Below, piece after piece: positions 9,646 through 20,259 of a stretch of DNA of 31,746 bases. Location of the stretch: positions 1 through 31,746 of the forward strand of contig JAYMSP010001471.1 of the NCBI GenBank assembly GCA_036897095.1, given 5' to 3'. Made by a program: the position numbers and the translations under genes. Under the pieces are notes generated by a model that saw only the letters and a program-made list of their open reading frames with translations, was not told where the DNA came from and did no database searches. Every line of letters starts with the position of its first letter. Position 1 is the stretch's first letter. This DNA comes from Plantago elongata (lineage: Eukaryota; Streptophyta; Magnoliopsida; Lamiales; Plantaginaceae).

Positions 9646-11032
9646 TTGCTTTACGCTTCATTTGGTTGGCTAAAACCCGACTTTAGAGACGATCCTGGTC
9701 CAAAACTTTCAGTGTGTTCCGCATTTTGCATTGGACTTCAGGGGGCTTATTATCCGGGTTTTAAATTCAGACAAACACATGATTGGTCGGAATTGTCCAG
9801 TTGGACTCGAAATCCAGCTTTCAGAAAACCCAACTTTCAATTGGGTTTCATTCTAAAGCATGATCCAACAAAGCATGTAGCCCACGTGCATATGTTTGTG
9901 GCCCTATCTTGTGTGGCCCAAGTGAATCTCTTTTTAATCCTTTTTCTTTCCGTTCATCAAATGCTGAAGCATGATTTTTGTTCCAACTATAACCGCCAGG
10001 CTAGGAAATTTTATTTTAAGAACTCCCAAATTCTACGTTTAATTGGTACAATAATACCACAAAGTTGCATTTGTTACGTACCTAGCGACAATTGTTTGCT
10101 AATAATTAAGTTGCTAATGTACTTCGATGATTAATGTAGTGCATTGATTTCATAGAAGTAAATTTATCTGTTCAAAGTCATTTTTTATTAATAACTGACC
10201 AAGAACTAAATCATAAATAAATTGAAATATTTAAAGTTTTACGCAACTCAAGATTTTAATCCTATAACAATTACTTCCTTAAAGATCGAGCTGAGAATTT
10301 ACAATTTGTAAAAAATTAGACATGGTAATTTTTTCGAAATATCAAGCTCCTGAATTAATTGGACCAAATTAGAATTGAGCCCCAGTCAAATCGATTTGGA
10401 GGGCATGACGTGGAAGATCAAACATCAACTCACGATCAACCTATTGCACGTCATTTGGTAACCGATCCCACCCCGCTTCCAATTATCGGGAATCCTGCTT
10501 GGGTTGTCACTATAGACTCGGATAACCCTTTTCACGGTGAACACACTTTCAATATCGATCAATTTAGCTCAACATGTAGGCATCAAAATGATCCCTTTAA
10601 TTGTTCACGATGATTCAAATTCATGCCTTCCCAATTTTAGTCGTATTCAAAGTTCAAGGTATGAAAGTTGGTTATTCATCCCCACTACACAAAACACTAA
10701 CAACCAGACTAGGCTGACTGCTCCAGCCCCACCAGGATTTGGAGATGGAACTGGATCTTCAAGCAGCATTCCATTTTAAAAATGTGCAGAATGTCAGGCT
10801 TTCAATGGGTTTGTTGGTTTTTCCGCAACACAACCAAGCTAAATTAAAAGCCTACATAATAGCAGTTTCATTATCGTCGTTGTGCTCTCTTTCACTATGT
10901 AAGTCGTCCCTAAGTTTTGTATGTTATATTAACTTGTGTACCGTTTGTCATAATTTTGCAAGTGTAATTCCAAGTTTTCCTCCCAATTTACCACACCTTG
11001 CACGACATAAATTTAAAGTAAGTAAGCTTTGA
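9646..11032. other. Intergenic with unrecognised ORF relics
   Basis: Open frames at 9646-10134 and around 10359-10779 (plus strand) have no domain I can name. The second ends with a Pro/Gly/Ser-rich stretch (PAPPGFGDGTG), a composition also seen in retroelement proteins, but this is weak. I would not call a gene here. Confidence 0.3.
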
Positions 11033-12759
11033 CATAAATATTCATGTTCAATATCACGGTTTAAATAATAGGGTGAATTACATTTGCTCTCCCTAATAAA
11101 TTTCATAATAACACATTGGTCCATCTGATTCTAATAATAACATTATAGGACGGATTTAACAAATCAATTACATAACAGACCAAAACTCAAAGTGCTGCTA
11201 AACATATGCTTAAAAAAATTGTATAACTATTTTTCTATTTTCCAAATTTACAAACAAAAATTGCAAATAAATCCTATTAAAAAATCTATAAATATTAATA
11301 TAAACGCTCATTATAAAATAACCAAAAAAATACAAATCGTCATGATAGAAATAAATTCAAATTTATATGCTTGATGAAAATACAATATATGCATACTATA
11401 ATCTGGAGCTTTTTAGAGTGGAAGCTTAATTTGAAGTAAATTATAATACGCAGAGTAAAAATTTATTTGTTAATAGTATTGAGATTATTTTTATTTTTGA
11501 TATTTCTTACTTCCTTCCCTACGAAATAAGGTTACCACTTATTTTTAGATTGATAATATGCACCAATTACTTTTTTCAACAGACTAATGTAGTGGTTAAT
11601 TTGTACTATATTGAAAATTATAAAATTAAAACTATTTTCTTTCTTTAGGTCAGTATATTAGTATGTATCTTTTATTATTTTTATTATTTGTTGTAAGATT
11701 ATATTTGAAATATTATTTTACTATATTTCATTTTTATGAATAATTGTTTATATCTTTAGAAGTAGTTAAGAAATAGAATTTTTCTTTAATTCATTTTAGG
11801 TTTAACGTTAATACTTTAAGGTCATGTTGGGTAGCAAGTTTAGAAAATAGGAAAAGGATCAATATGTTATTGTTCAAATGATGGGGACAAAATTGTTAAT
11901 AGGTGATTTATTGGTGAGAGCCGGTGTAATTTTTCCTTTTTTAATAAATGAGTATTGCATTATTAATTACAAAAAAATAACATTACAAGTAATTTCATTT
12001 TCAAAAAGATTCTTTAAACAAAAAGTCATTCGTAAATTTCACTCAAATTTACGTTTCTTGTCTTTCAAGCACATAAATTTGTTTATTCTCAAAGTAAAGT
12101 TGGTGAAAAAATGGATAATTTGAAGCATTGAAGTTTGCAATTAAACAAGAACAAATCCACCCAACTAAATGTCACACAATAAAAAAAGGTTTTGATTTAA
12201 ATTGACTCAAGCCCACAATAAATAAGTGAACCAAATTAAAATTGAGCTCCAAAGCCCCAACTTTAAGACCCGAAAATGAAATTCAAATTTATATTTAAGG
12301 TTAAAATGTAGTCCAAAACTTGACGAACCAAACACAGCCTTATTGATCTTGATATATGCGGACCTATTTCGGGAAGCCGTACCCAAAGCCAACAAAATAA
12401 AGCCCAAGATATTAAACCAGTTTGTAGGGGAAAATTGCCACAAGGCCCACTTTTACCATGAATGAGTAACATGCACCCATCTCTTTTTTCTTATTTGCAT
12501 GGAGCGTCCACTTGTTACCAAAAATGAACAAACATGAGCTGTAATTCTGCAACTTTAGCTTGACCTTATTTTTTTTCCTTCTCTTCTCTAGTTGACATTT
12601 ATTTTTATTCTTTATTCATTTACATGCATGCTTTCCCTTATTTTTAATTTTTAGTTAAAAGTATATAATAAAATATAAATTATAAAAAGATAAGATTTAT
12701 ACCAATTTTTATATATTTTCGTCTTGACTATATTTCAATTGCAATAAAATTTATGATTT
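11033..12759. other. AT-rich intergenic, nothing recognised
   Basis: This is strongly AT-rich sequence with short scattered ORFs on both strands that look like chance. The phrase around ACCAAATTARAATTGAGC near 12231 also occurs near 10362, a faint dispersed repeat. Confidence 0.4.
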
Positions 12760-13236
12760 TTAAACTCTACAAATAGAAACCATAGTAAAATAAATATTAT
12801 CTTAAAAAACATCTATATTGTAATTCATGTTATTAGAGAAAACGTTTATATTATTAGATAAGTTATTTAGAGATTGTTTATCATAAAAATTTTGCGTTTG
12901 AATTTCAAACACCAAACACTAGCTCCTATGACACAAGTAATTAAACAGGTGAATAGTTGTGAATGTTTGGTTTACCTCTATAACTCTACAAATAGAGACC
13001 ATAGTAAAATAAATATTATTATAAAAAACGTCATATTGTTATTCATGTTATTAAAGAAAAATGTTTATATTATTAGATAAGTTATTTAGGAACTGTTTAT
13101 CATAAGCAAACACCACGAACACTAGCTCCTATGCCATAAGTATTAAACAGGTGAATAGTTGTGGATGTTTGATTTACCTATATGGTAAACTAAATTTTGT
13201 TAGTCAGACTAATATTTTCTTGTATACAATTAGTTA

Positions 13237-13488
13237 TGTAACGACCCGGTTATTAATGGGCCGGTAAAGGTTACGTATGGCTGGCTCACCACTTGGTACG
13301 ATATTATATATTGTCCGCGTATGGCTGGCTCACCACTCGGTACGATATTGTACGCTTTGGGCCGGAGTCCGCGCGGATTTATTTTTTTTTGTTTCCTCAA
13401 AAGGCCTCATAACATGGAAGAGTTGTGGTCTACATATATACCCTTCATCCCTTCCACTCTTAAGCGATGTGGGATGTTGGGTATTACA
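13237..13488 (-). repeat. TRIM 3' LTR (252 bp)
   Basis: This LTR carries a tandem duplication of a roughly 45-bp segment: CGTATGGCTGGCTCACCACT occurs at about 13274 and again at about 13318. The right LTR has the segment once. The duplication therefore probably arose after insertion. Confidence 0.8.
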
Positions 13489-13682
13489 ATCTACCCCCTT
13501 AAATTATCGACGTCCTCATCGAGCTTTCTTGGGGGTTGTCCTGGGACCAACCATCCTTGCATGATTCTAGAGGTAGCCCTAACGGGTTCAAGAGGTGGCT
13601 TCCACCGCCCATACAGTGTAGCACTTAGTCCCGTAAGGCACTTAGTTCCCTCAATATCGGATAGCCCCGCTCTGATATCATT

Positions 13683-13896
13683 TGTAACGACCCGACCACT
13701 AATGGGCCGAGACCCGGCCTAAGGTTATGCATGGCTGGCCCACCACTCAGTACGATATTGTCCTCTTTGGGCCGGTGCCCGCACAGATCTATTTTTGGGT
13801 TTCCCCAAAAGGCCTCATACCATGGAATAGTGGTGGTCTACATATATACCCTTCATCCCTTCCACTCACAAGTGATGTGGGATGTTGGGTATTACA
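13683..13896 (-). repeat. TRIM 5' LTR (214 bp)
   Basis: This is the intact partner LTR. It begins TGTAACGACCCG on the plus strand and ends GGGTATTACA, next to the primer-binding site at 13669-13680. Confidence 0.85.
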
Positions 13897-14366
13897 AGTT
13901 AGATGATTAAAAAAAAATTGTTGAGACGGTCTATGTATTCATGTTATTAATAGAAAACGTCTATATTGTTATTCATGTTATTAATGGAAAATATTTATAT
14001 TATTAGATAAGTTCTTTAGGGACTGTTTATTATATGATTTTGCGTTTGAATTTCAAACACCTAACCCTAAACCCTAGCTCCTATTCCATAAGCATTAAAC
14101 ATTTGAATGTTGGGTTTACCTATGTGGTAAACAAATTTTGATACTCAGATTAAACAGTTTCCATAATGCAGTTTGCTAGTTGATGAGGAAGAAATTTGTA
14201 GAGACGGTCTATGTATTATTAACATATTTATTCATGTTATTAATAGAATTGTTAATAAAAAATGTCTATATTTTTTCACATGTATATTGTACAACATCCT
14301 CATACAGTTAATTGACATATCATAGAGTATATGATAATTTGTAACATGGCATATTGTACATTGAAA

Positions 14367-14400
14367 GTTGTATGATACAGTTATAGTTGTATCATACAAC
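14367..14400. repeat. 12-bp perfect inverted repeat
   Basis: GTTGTATGATAC (14367-14378) is followed, after 10 bases, by its exact complement GTATCATACAAC (14389-14400). Related TATGATACAG-type words recur through 14280-14930 and again at 16140-16260. Confidence 0.6.
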
Positions 14401-15099
14401 TATATGATACGATATACCTTATTGTGATACAATTATTAACTAATGACTTCCGTGTGATTGTGAATGTTGGATTTACCTATATGGCAAACCAAACTTTGAT
14501 AGTTAGGATAATATTATTTCAGATTACAATTAGTTAGATGATTATGAAGAAATTTGTAGATTGGTCGGAACAATATGATTGAGAATGTTGCAGATCCAAA
14601 GAATAAGCGGGGTGTCACTGATTTGAACTCGTTTTCAACCGGATGAAATATTAGTGGAGAAAATATGGTGACAAATACTTACGCCTTCAAATTGCACGAA
14701 CAACCCCCATCCCCATCTCCTGACTGTTTCACAACCATTGAAACACTAAACCCCAACGCCGGATTATATTGTTCAAGTATACAGCCGGATTGTATTTTTG
14801 ATGTTTCAATATTCAACTAGACTGTATTTTTATAATTTCAATATACAATCGGACTGTATCATGACATACGGTATTTTGAAAGTTCCATCATTCAATTATA
14901 GTTACCATGCAACTTATATGATACAATATACCTTCTTGTGATGCATTTATTAACTAATGGCTTCATATGTGATTTTTAATCTTGAGTTTACCTATATGGT
15001 AAACTAAACTTTGATAGTTAGATTGATTTTTTTCCATCATATAATTAGATGATTATGAAGACAGTTGTGGATTGACTGGAACAATAGTTGGGTGTTGAC

Positions 15100-15195
15100 A
15101 ATGAAGCGCATCTCAGTTAATAAGACGCTTCACCTCCAACCAATTGGTCGGGAGTTCGAGTCACCCTTTAGCCGTTTAAAAAAAAATTAGATGGG
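15100..15195 (+). mobile_element. Second tRNA-derived SINE-like copy
   Basis: An A-box-like GCATCTCAGTTAA (about 15108-15120) and a B-box GGAGTTCGAGTC (15151-15162) are followed by a poly-A run. ACGCTTCACCTCCAA matches the corresponding part of the copy in LOX intron 2, so both likely belong to one family. It lies within the tandem array. Confidence 0.5.
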
Positions 15196-16000
15196 TGATG
15201 GTATGATGATGGTATGATAATGGTAGGGTGTTGTAGTAAATGAATAACATTAGAATTTTTTTTCAACCCAAACACGAAACTCTAAACCCTAAACACTAAG
15301 CCCTAAAAACCAACAACATAGTCGTTTTGATTAATAACATTGAAAATCATGCTACTAGTACATAGCTAAACCGATGACGCATTTATTAACTAATGGTTTT
15401 AGCTGTGATTGTGAATCTTGAGTTCATTTATATGGTAAACTAAATTTTGATAGTTAGATTAATATTCTTGCAGAATACATTTAGTTGATGATTATGGGGA
15501 GATTTGTAGATTGACTAGAACATTAGAAGGGTGTTGTGTGACGATAGTAGGACGTTGTAGTAAATGGGTAATATTAGACTAATTTTTAACCTAAATACTA
15601 AATCCTAAGCCCTAAGCAATAAGTCCCAAATACTGAACCCTAAGCCCTACCGCTAAAAAATATGGAGGTTTTGATTAATAATATAGATAATCATTTAATA
15701 GCACATAGAACGTCTCAAGATTAAATCGTCAAGATGCATTTATTAACTTGAATCTTTGATTTACCCATATGGTAAACCAAACTTTGATAGTTAGATTAAT
15801 ATTTTTTCAGAATAATTTAGTTAGATGTGGTAGAGTATTGTAGTAAATATGGTAACATTAGATCAATTATTAATATAAACCATTAGCAATAAATTCTAAA
15901 CTCTAAGCCCTAATAACATAGGCGTGTCGATTAATAATACATAAATCGCCTCTAATTTCTCATAAAGACTTTGTGGTTAATCTATTACGTAATGGATATA

Positions 16001-16267
16001 CATAAATGCTTTTATTTTTTTCAATTTAAAATGTTCTTTCACAATTTATTTTTATAACTTTTCGTATTGTTTGAATATAAAGTCTAACTGTATATTTATA
16101 GTTTCGAAGTCAAATATTATAAATGCGTACTGTCTTTAATATTAACAATGATACAATTGAATTGTATAATACATACTCAAATATCTAATTTGACTAAATA
16201 TGAAACATACTTATGATACAGTTAAAATGTACAATATCCATGATTCAATCAAAATGTATACGTAGAG
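16001..16267. other. AT-rich spacer
   Basis: No gene is present. It contains words such as ATGATACAGTT and TGTACAATATCC like those in the array at 14280-14930, suggesting it is a decayed continuation. Confidence 0.35.
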
Positions 16268-17564
16268 TGTTAGGAATATTTGTTAGTATTTCTGATCAAT
16301 CACCATATGACTTATCTTTAGTATAGAAAGGTGATAATACTCTTATTTCACTTGAATAGTGTAAAAGAGGAAATCATTTAGTATGTTAGTCTAGTTAAAC
16401 TTGTAATAGAATTTTTAGGTCTCTGAATGTAATTTTATATTTTGAGAAGACAATGAAGAAGGATCCTAGCAATGGATTTTAATCGAAGATTTGAAGACTG
16501 AAAATTGCCAAGTTTAATGAAGACACAAGGGTTAGTCTCCGTAGATAGACTATGTCCAGAAAGCATTTTTTTTTTCAATGAATTGAACTTTGTATTAAAA
16601 AAAAAAAAAAAGTACCACAAGAAATTAAAGAAGACTCTCAAGTCCAGAAAGCATATTGTATAGTGCAAATATTGCACACAACATGTCTCTGAACATATAA
16701 AATCATCGAGTCAAAGAGCATGCTAGCTTTCAGAAAGACTTATGTGTCCGTTGAGACGACATGACAAGAAATAGTACAAGTGCATTAATTACACCGGTTG
16801 AAAAGTCGATCAATGCATAGTCCTCTGAAAATGAGAAAGGGATATCTGAGTACTTATTTCGAGATATCAACGGATTGAATCTTGAGAAAGTCTAACAGAT
16901 ATTATTCAAACAACTTTCAAATTCATCTATAAATATCACCATTTAGAAGCTGAGAAATACACACACAAACTACGCTCATATCTACTAGCAAGCAAGTATT
17001 TTCGCAAGCATTCATACTACCGTTCTCCAAGCTTACTGTTGCGACTAACAAGCTCAAAGAATCACTAGTAGTTCTAAGTGTCATGAACCTATAACAAGAG
17101 ATTGTTATTTGTGAAAGAGTTGAACTTTTAGATATCCTTTCTGAAGCTCATTCTCCAGAACATATATCAATTACTTGGATCAATAAAGAGATCCTACAAT
17201 ATACTAAATAAGTATATCAAGTAGTGTAATCTCTTCAAACTCTCTAAAAACATAGCCGGAAAGTTATAAGAGAAGCTTACCTGACAATGAACATATAACC
17301 AACACCATCAAGGCATGGAGTACATGAAGTACTTGGTTTGAGAAATCAAGGAAAAACTCGAGGTTATCTTAAGTACATGAAGTATTTGGCTCGAGGAGAT
17401 AGAGAAAAACTCAGGGTATATTTGATTGGAACCATTTATTTATAGGGATCTTAGAATATGATTTATTATAGGTGAACTCAATTATCTATTCTAGTGAATT
17501 TCAGGTTTCAGAAATATCGAGTGGATTAGTTGGAGGATATAAACTACTGCTGTTGTTATTTACT
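16268..17564 (+). mobile_element. Truncated copia LTR (same family as 27805)
   Basis: The sequence starts TGTTAGGAATATTTGTTAG and stays similar to the LTR at 27805-29237 for about 1.3 kb. It stops matching at TTATTTACT (17564), so the last roughly 200 bp of the LTR are missing. No internal element sequence follows. It is a solo or fragmentary LTR in the same orientation as the downstream element. Confidence 0.8.
16567..16641 (-). mobile_element. Tiny LINE-like retroposed insertion
   Basis: The LTR sequence is interrupted here by 75 bp that are absent from the partner LTR. They are flanked by the same 13-bp word GTCCAGAAAGCAT (16554-16566 and 16642-16654). Read on the minus strand the insert ends in a run of A, directly before the duplication. 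A long target duplication plus a terminal poly-A indicates target-primed reverse transcription, probably of a strongly 5'-truncated LINE. The tail region TAATACAAAGTTCAATTC fits a 3' end but is too short to assign to a family. Confidence 0.65.
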
Positions 17565-17791
17565 TATCTTGATGAATGCGTACCTATACTCAACCACATG
17601 CGAAGGCTAAAAAGAAGTGCAGAGAGAGCTGCTGCTGCTTCTCATGTCTAGCCAATACCGTCCAGTTCAACGCTTCTAAACGGATCCCATCTTGGAATGT
17701 CATCGCCCGAAAAATGCCAAAAAATCAATAAAAATCCAATCCTTTTCCAATCTAACCTTTTCTTCTCCTAAATTGTCATGCTTCTACCAGT

Positions 17792-17848
17792 GTTTTGCCA
17801 AGATACTTCAAGCATAACAATTTCTCTAGCTTTGTTAGACAACTCAAT
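17792..17848 (+). pseudogene. Heat-shock factor DNA-binding domain fragment
   Basis: Nineteen codons read VLPRYFKHNNFSSFVRQLN. This is the core of the HSF DNA-binding domain (the turn and recognition helix), nearly invariant in plant HSFs. Nothing upstream or downstream in any frame continues the domain, and the frame then runs into Gly- and Trp-rich sequence up to a stop at 18068. In HSF genes an intron follows the recognition helix, so this may be the tail of a captured or duplicated first exon. It cannot encode a working factor. Confidence 0.75.
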
Positions 17849-18110
17849 TGTCATCTCCGTTCGTCAAATTATCCGATGATGATGGAAGGCTGTGGGTGGT
17901 GGAAGGGAGGCGGCACGGGGCGGATCTCGATTGTGAACGGAGGCGGTGACACGGGGCGCAATTTCCATCTCCGTTCGTCAAAGTATACAATTTTAATTGA
18001 TTTGACTGTGAAGGGAGGCCGGTGGAAGGGAGTCTCTGCGGTGTTGGGCTGTCAAGGGAGGCGATGGTAGACTGTCAAAGGAGGATGTGTGGTAAACTGC
18101 AATTGCTTTT
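17849..18110 (+). repeat. GC-rich patch with internal duplication
   Basis: This stretch is much richer in G than its AT-rich surroundings. CATCTCCGTTCGTCAAATTAT (split here: CATCTCCGTTCG then TCAAATTAT) occurs at about 17851 and again at about 17967. GACACGGGGCG and GGCACGGGGCGG also repeat, as do several GGAAGGGAG and GTCAAGGGAGG words. It may be local duplication within the captured gene fragment. Confidence 0.5.
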
Positions 18111-18210
18111 GCCTTTGTACTTGCTGTCGGTAAAATGAGGGACAAACAAAATTGGAGATGGGTTATAAAAAGGTTAATGTGGAACTTTTTAAAAACCTAA
18201 TTATGGTAAA

Positions 18211-18388
18211 GAGTTTAATCAAATTAATTTATTAAAGGAAAAATTACTAACTAAATTTTTAGTTAGTCTTGTTAAATAGAGTCTAAATGTATAACTGATT
18301 TGAGAATTTAATCAAATTAATTTAAAAAAAAAATTACTAATTAAATGTTTAGCTAGTTTTGTTAAACAGAGTCTAAGTATATAACTTA
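18211..18388 (+). repeat. Tandem duplication of about 90 bp
   Basis: TTTAATCAAATTAATTTA begins two similar copies (about 18213 and 18307), each continuing through AAAATTACTAA, TTAGTTAG/TTAGCTAG and AGAGTCTAA to TATAACT. The copies differ by small changes. Confidence 0.65.
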
Positions 18389-18608
18389 TGCGACAATGCT
18401 CAAGGCTTCAGGTGAAGAGAGATAATAATTTCTCTCATGCGTAAGAAAATCTTTTTGACATCTTTTTGTATGTTTTGAACCCTGCCAATCTACCGACTTT
18501 AATTATCAAACGATACATAACGGTTTGAGAAATACCACATGCACCTGTCGTGGTTTGCTATTAGGTTAATTCGTTATAGGAGGTTCGCTTAGATTATTAC
18601 AAGATAGT

Positions 18609-19087
18609 CAATGGCGGATTCAGAAAGTCTAGTCAGGTAAGATAAAATTGATTATATAATAGAGGATTAAGTCTTCTAAAAATAGACGACTTCTTATTAA
18701 TTAAAACATTCGTATAAATCAAAACGTTCATGCCATTAACATATTCATTTTTTGTGTATGAAAAACACCAACGTTGACAATATATCACATTTATTTATAA
18801 TATGGACTTTTTTTTAATTAACAATATAGTTTCGTTTTTAAATTGTGTCTTCATAACATTTATAAAGAGAATAAGAAAAAGTATAAAAATAATGAAACAG
18901 TTCAAACCTTGATCAAAGAATCATATAAAAAGTAGTAATTACAGTATGAACAATTGACAAATTCTTTTGAACATATATTCATTACATATTAGGCATCAAT
19001 GTTTTGAACATATATTCATTACATATTAGGCATCAATGTTGAGGCAAGGCAATTGCCATGGCTTGTCATAGTGTTGCTCCGCCACTG
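18609..19087. mobile_element. Short hAT-like non-autonomous element
   Basis: The left end CAATGGCGGA and right end TCCGCCACTG are inverted repeats with one mismatch. They are flanked by AAGATAGT (18601-18608) and AAGATAAC (19088-19095), an 8-bp duplication with two mismatches. The 8-bp target size and short CAGTGGCGGA-type ends suggest hAT. The 479-bp body has no coding sequence. Confidence 0.65.
18965..19038 (+). repeat. 37-bp perfect tandem duplication
   Basis: The unit beginning TTTTGAACATATATTCATTA is present at 18965-19001 and exactly repeated at 19002-19038. It lies inside the hAT-like element and, being perfect, is recent. Confidence 0.9.
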
Positions 19088-19256
19088 AAGATAACCATCT
19101 AAACCTGTTCGAGAATACACCTTCACGAACAAAAATTGAGGAAAATAAAATGGAAAATTTGTTTTGAACTAATTATAGGAGTACGGATTTGTTTATTAAT
19201 GAACCATACTTAATTAGATACTATCTGATTAGTTCACAATTTCACATGGTATTTCG

Positions 19257-20259
19257 TGTTAGAAATTATGAAGAAAAAAGTGAAGTAAATGATGCATTGA
19301 GAGGTGTATTTACATTAAGATCATTTCTTAATTACTTATTAATTTAGAAAATAAAATATATATTCGTAAGTAACTTTGTAAAAGCTTCGAATCGATAGTA
19401 CACACCCACAACAGACATTGGGTTAGTGAGGAATAAGTGCTTAAAGTTAGAAGGTGTAGTGATTTTATACTACATTTCTTGAGAGCAAGCACATTATCTA
19501 GTTTGTAATCTAATATTTCCTACTTGGTGTTCAAGTTGTGTAGCTAGATGAATTGAGTGAAAATCCTGGCCAGATTTGCACACGAAACTAGTTGACTAGT
19601 TTGTGAGTGGATGCACGTGACCCTTAGACACGATTGGTGAACCGAACCAAGCTCAAACGGGTTAGCCCTTGCGAGCTAAGGTTTTGTTGGTTCAACTTCT
19701 TCCACCTTCTAGAAGCTTTTACTTCAAATTGAAGTTTGCAACTCATGTAATTTACAAGTAGTCAATTTGACATTTGTTGCTCCATAAGTTACAAGATTAC
19801 TCTTGTAATGAATTGGGATGGTGGAGCATAAGTTACAAAATATTTTGTAATGAATTTGTGTAATGAAGAATTGAGTTACATGCTCAATTCCTCACTTATA
19901 AAAGGGTCTCATTTGTCTTGGAAAAGTGTAGATGAAACCCACTCTCTTCTCTTTTCTCTTTGTGACTTTTCTTCTCCTCTTTCCTTTCGTATAATTCAGG
20001 CTCCAATTTTGTTCGCCAGGAATATCTAGCAAGTGCAACTAGTTGTTAAGGTGTGACCGTTGTATCCTGGGAAACAAGTGTTCAACGATACCTCAAGCAC
20101 CGTAGTTATGGGACGTAATTATTTTAAGGAAAATGTGCAAGCACATGCCTCGGATTTATATTTGGTAAAGGGATGATTCAATTACTGGTTTTTACTCTAT
20201 ACATTTTAATTCATATTATATATACTAATATCTTCAATTTCCTCTTATCAGGTGCTACA
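19257..20259 (+). repeat. 5' LTR of copia element
   Basis: It begins TGTTAGAAATTATG and ends GGTGCTACA, with standard TG...CA ends. Interestingly, what follows (ATCTTCAAACAATTATG) is not the usual TGGTATCAGAGC primer site. Confidence 0.88.

Larger units (their letters stand above)
13237..13896 (-). mobile_element. TRIM retrotransposon with perfect 5-bp TSD
   Basis: Two LTRs (13237-13488 and 13683-13896), TG...CA on both strands, surround about 194 bp of non-coding sequence. On the minus strand the order is LTR, primer site TGATATCAGAGC (13669-13680, one base from the tRNA-iMet consensus), internal sequence, polypurine tract AAGGGGGTAGAT and second LTR. The flanks AGTTA (13232-13236) and AGTTA (13897-13901) match exactly, so both ends are certain. 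It lies inside one unit of the tandem array and is therefore younger than it. The left LTR is longer because of an internal duplication. Confidence 0.88.
12760..16000 (+). repeat. Diverged tandem array with telomere-like tracts
   Basis: A recognisable unit recurs, anchored by TTTACCTATATGGTAAAC near 13175, 14115, 14470, 14987, 15423 and 15760. It is usually followed by TTTGATAGTTAGATTAATAT and then GATGATTATG. After removing the TRIM insertion, the anchors are roughly 275-520 bp apart. Several units end in runs such as CTAACCCTAAACCCTAG (about 14065) and CTAAACCCTAAACACTAAGC (about 15286), which resemble the plant telomere repeat CCCTAAA. No protein is encoded. Confidence 0.7.

Noticed and set aside
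9646..10134. 162-codon open frame as a protein gene
   Set aside because: No domain, signal or codon-use support is visible, there is no clear promoter, and the sequence looks like intergenic DNA with a chance open frame.
12207..12472. Overlapping minus-strand open frames
   Set aside because: They encode low-complexity hydrophobic peptides unlike any family, in AT-rich DNA where such frames arise by chance.
13321..13722. 133-codon plus-strand open frame
   Set aside because: It runs across a TRIM LTR and its non-coding interior, so it is a by-product of the repeat.
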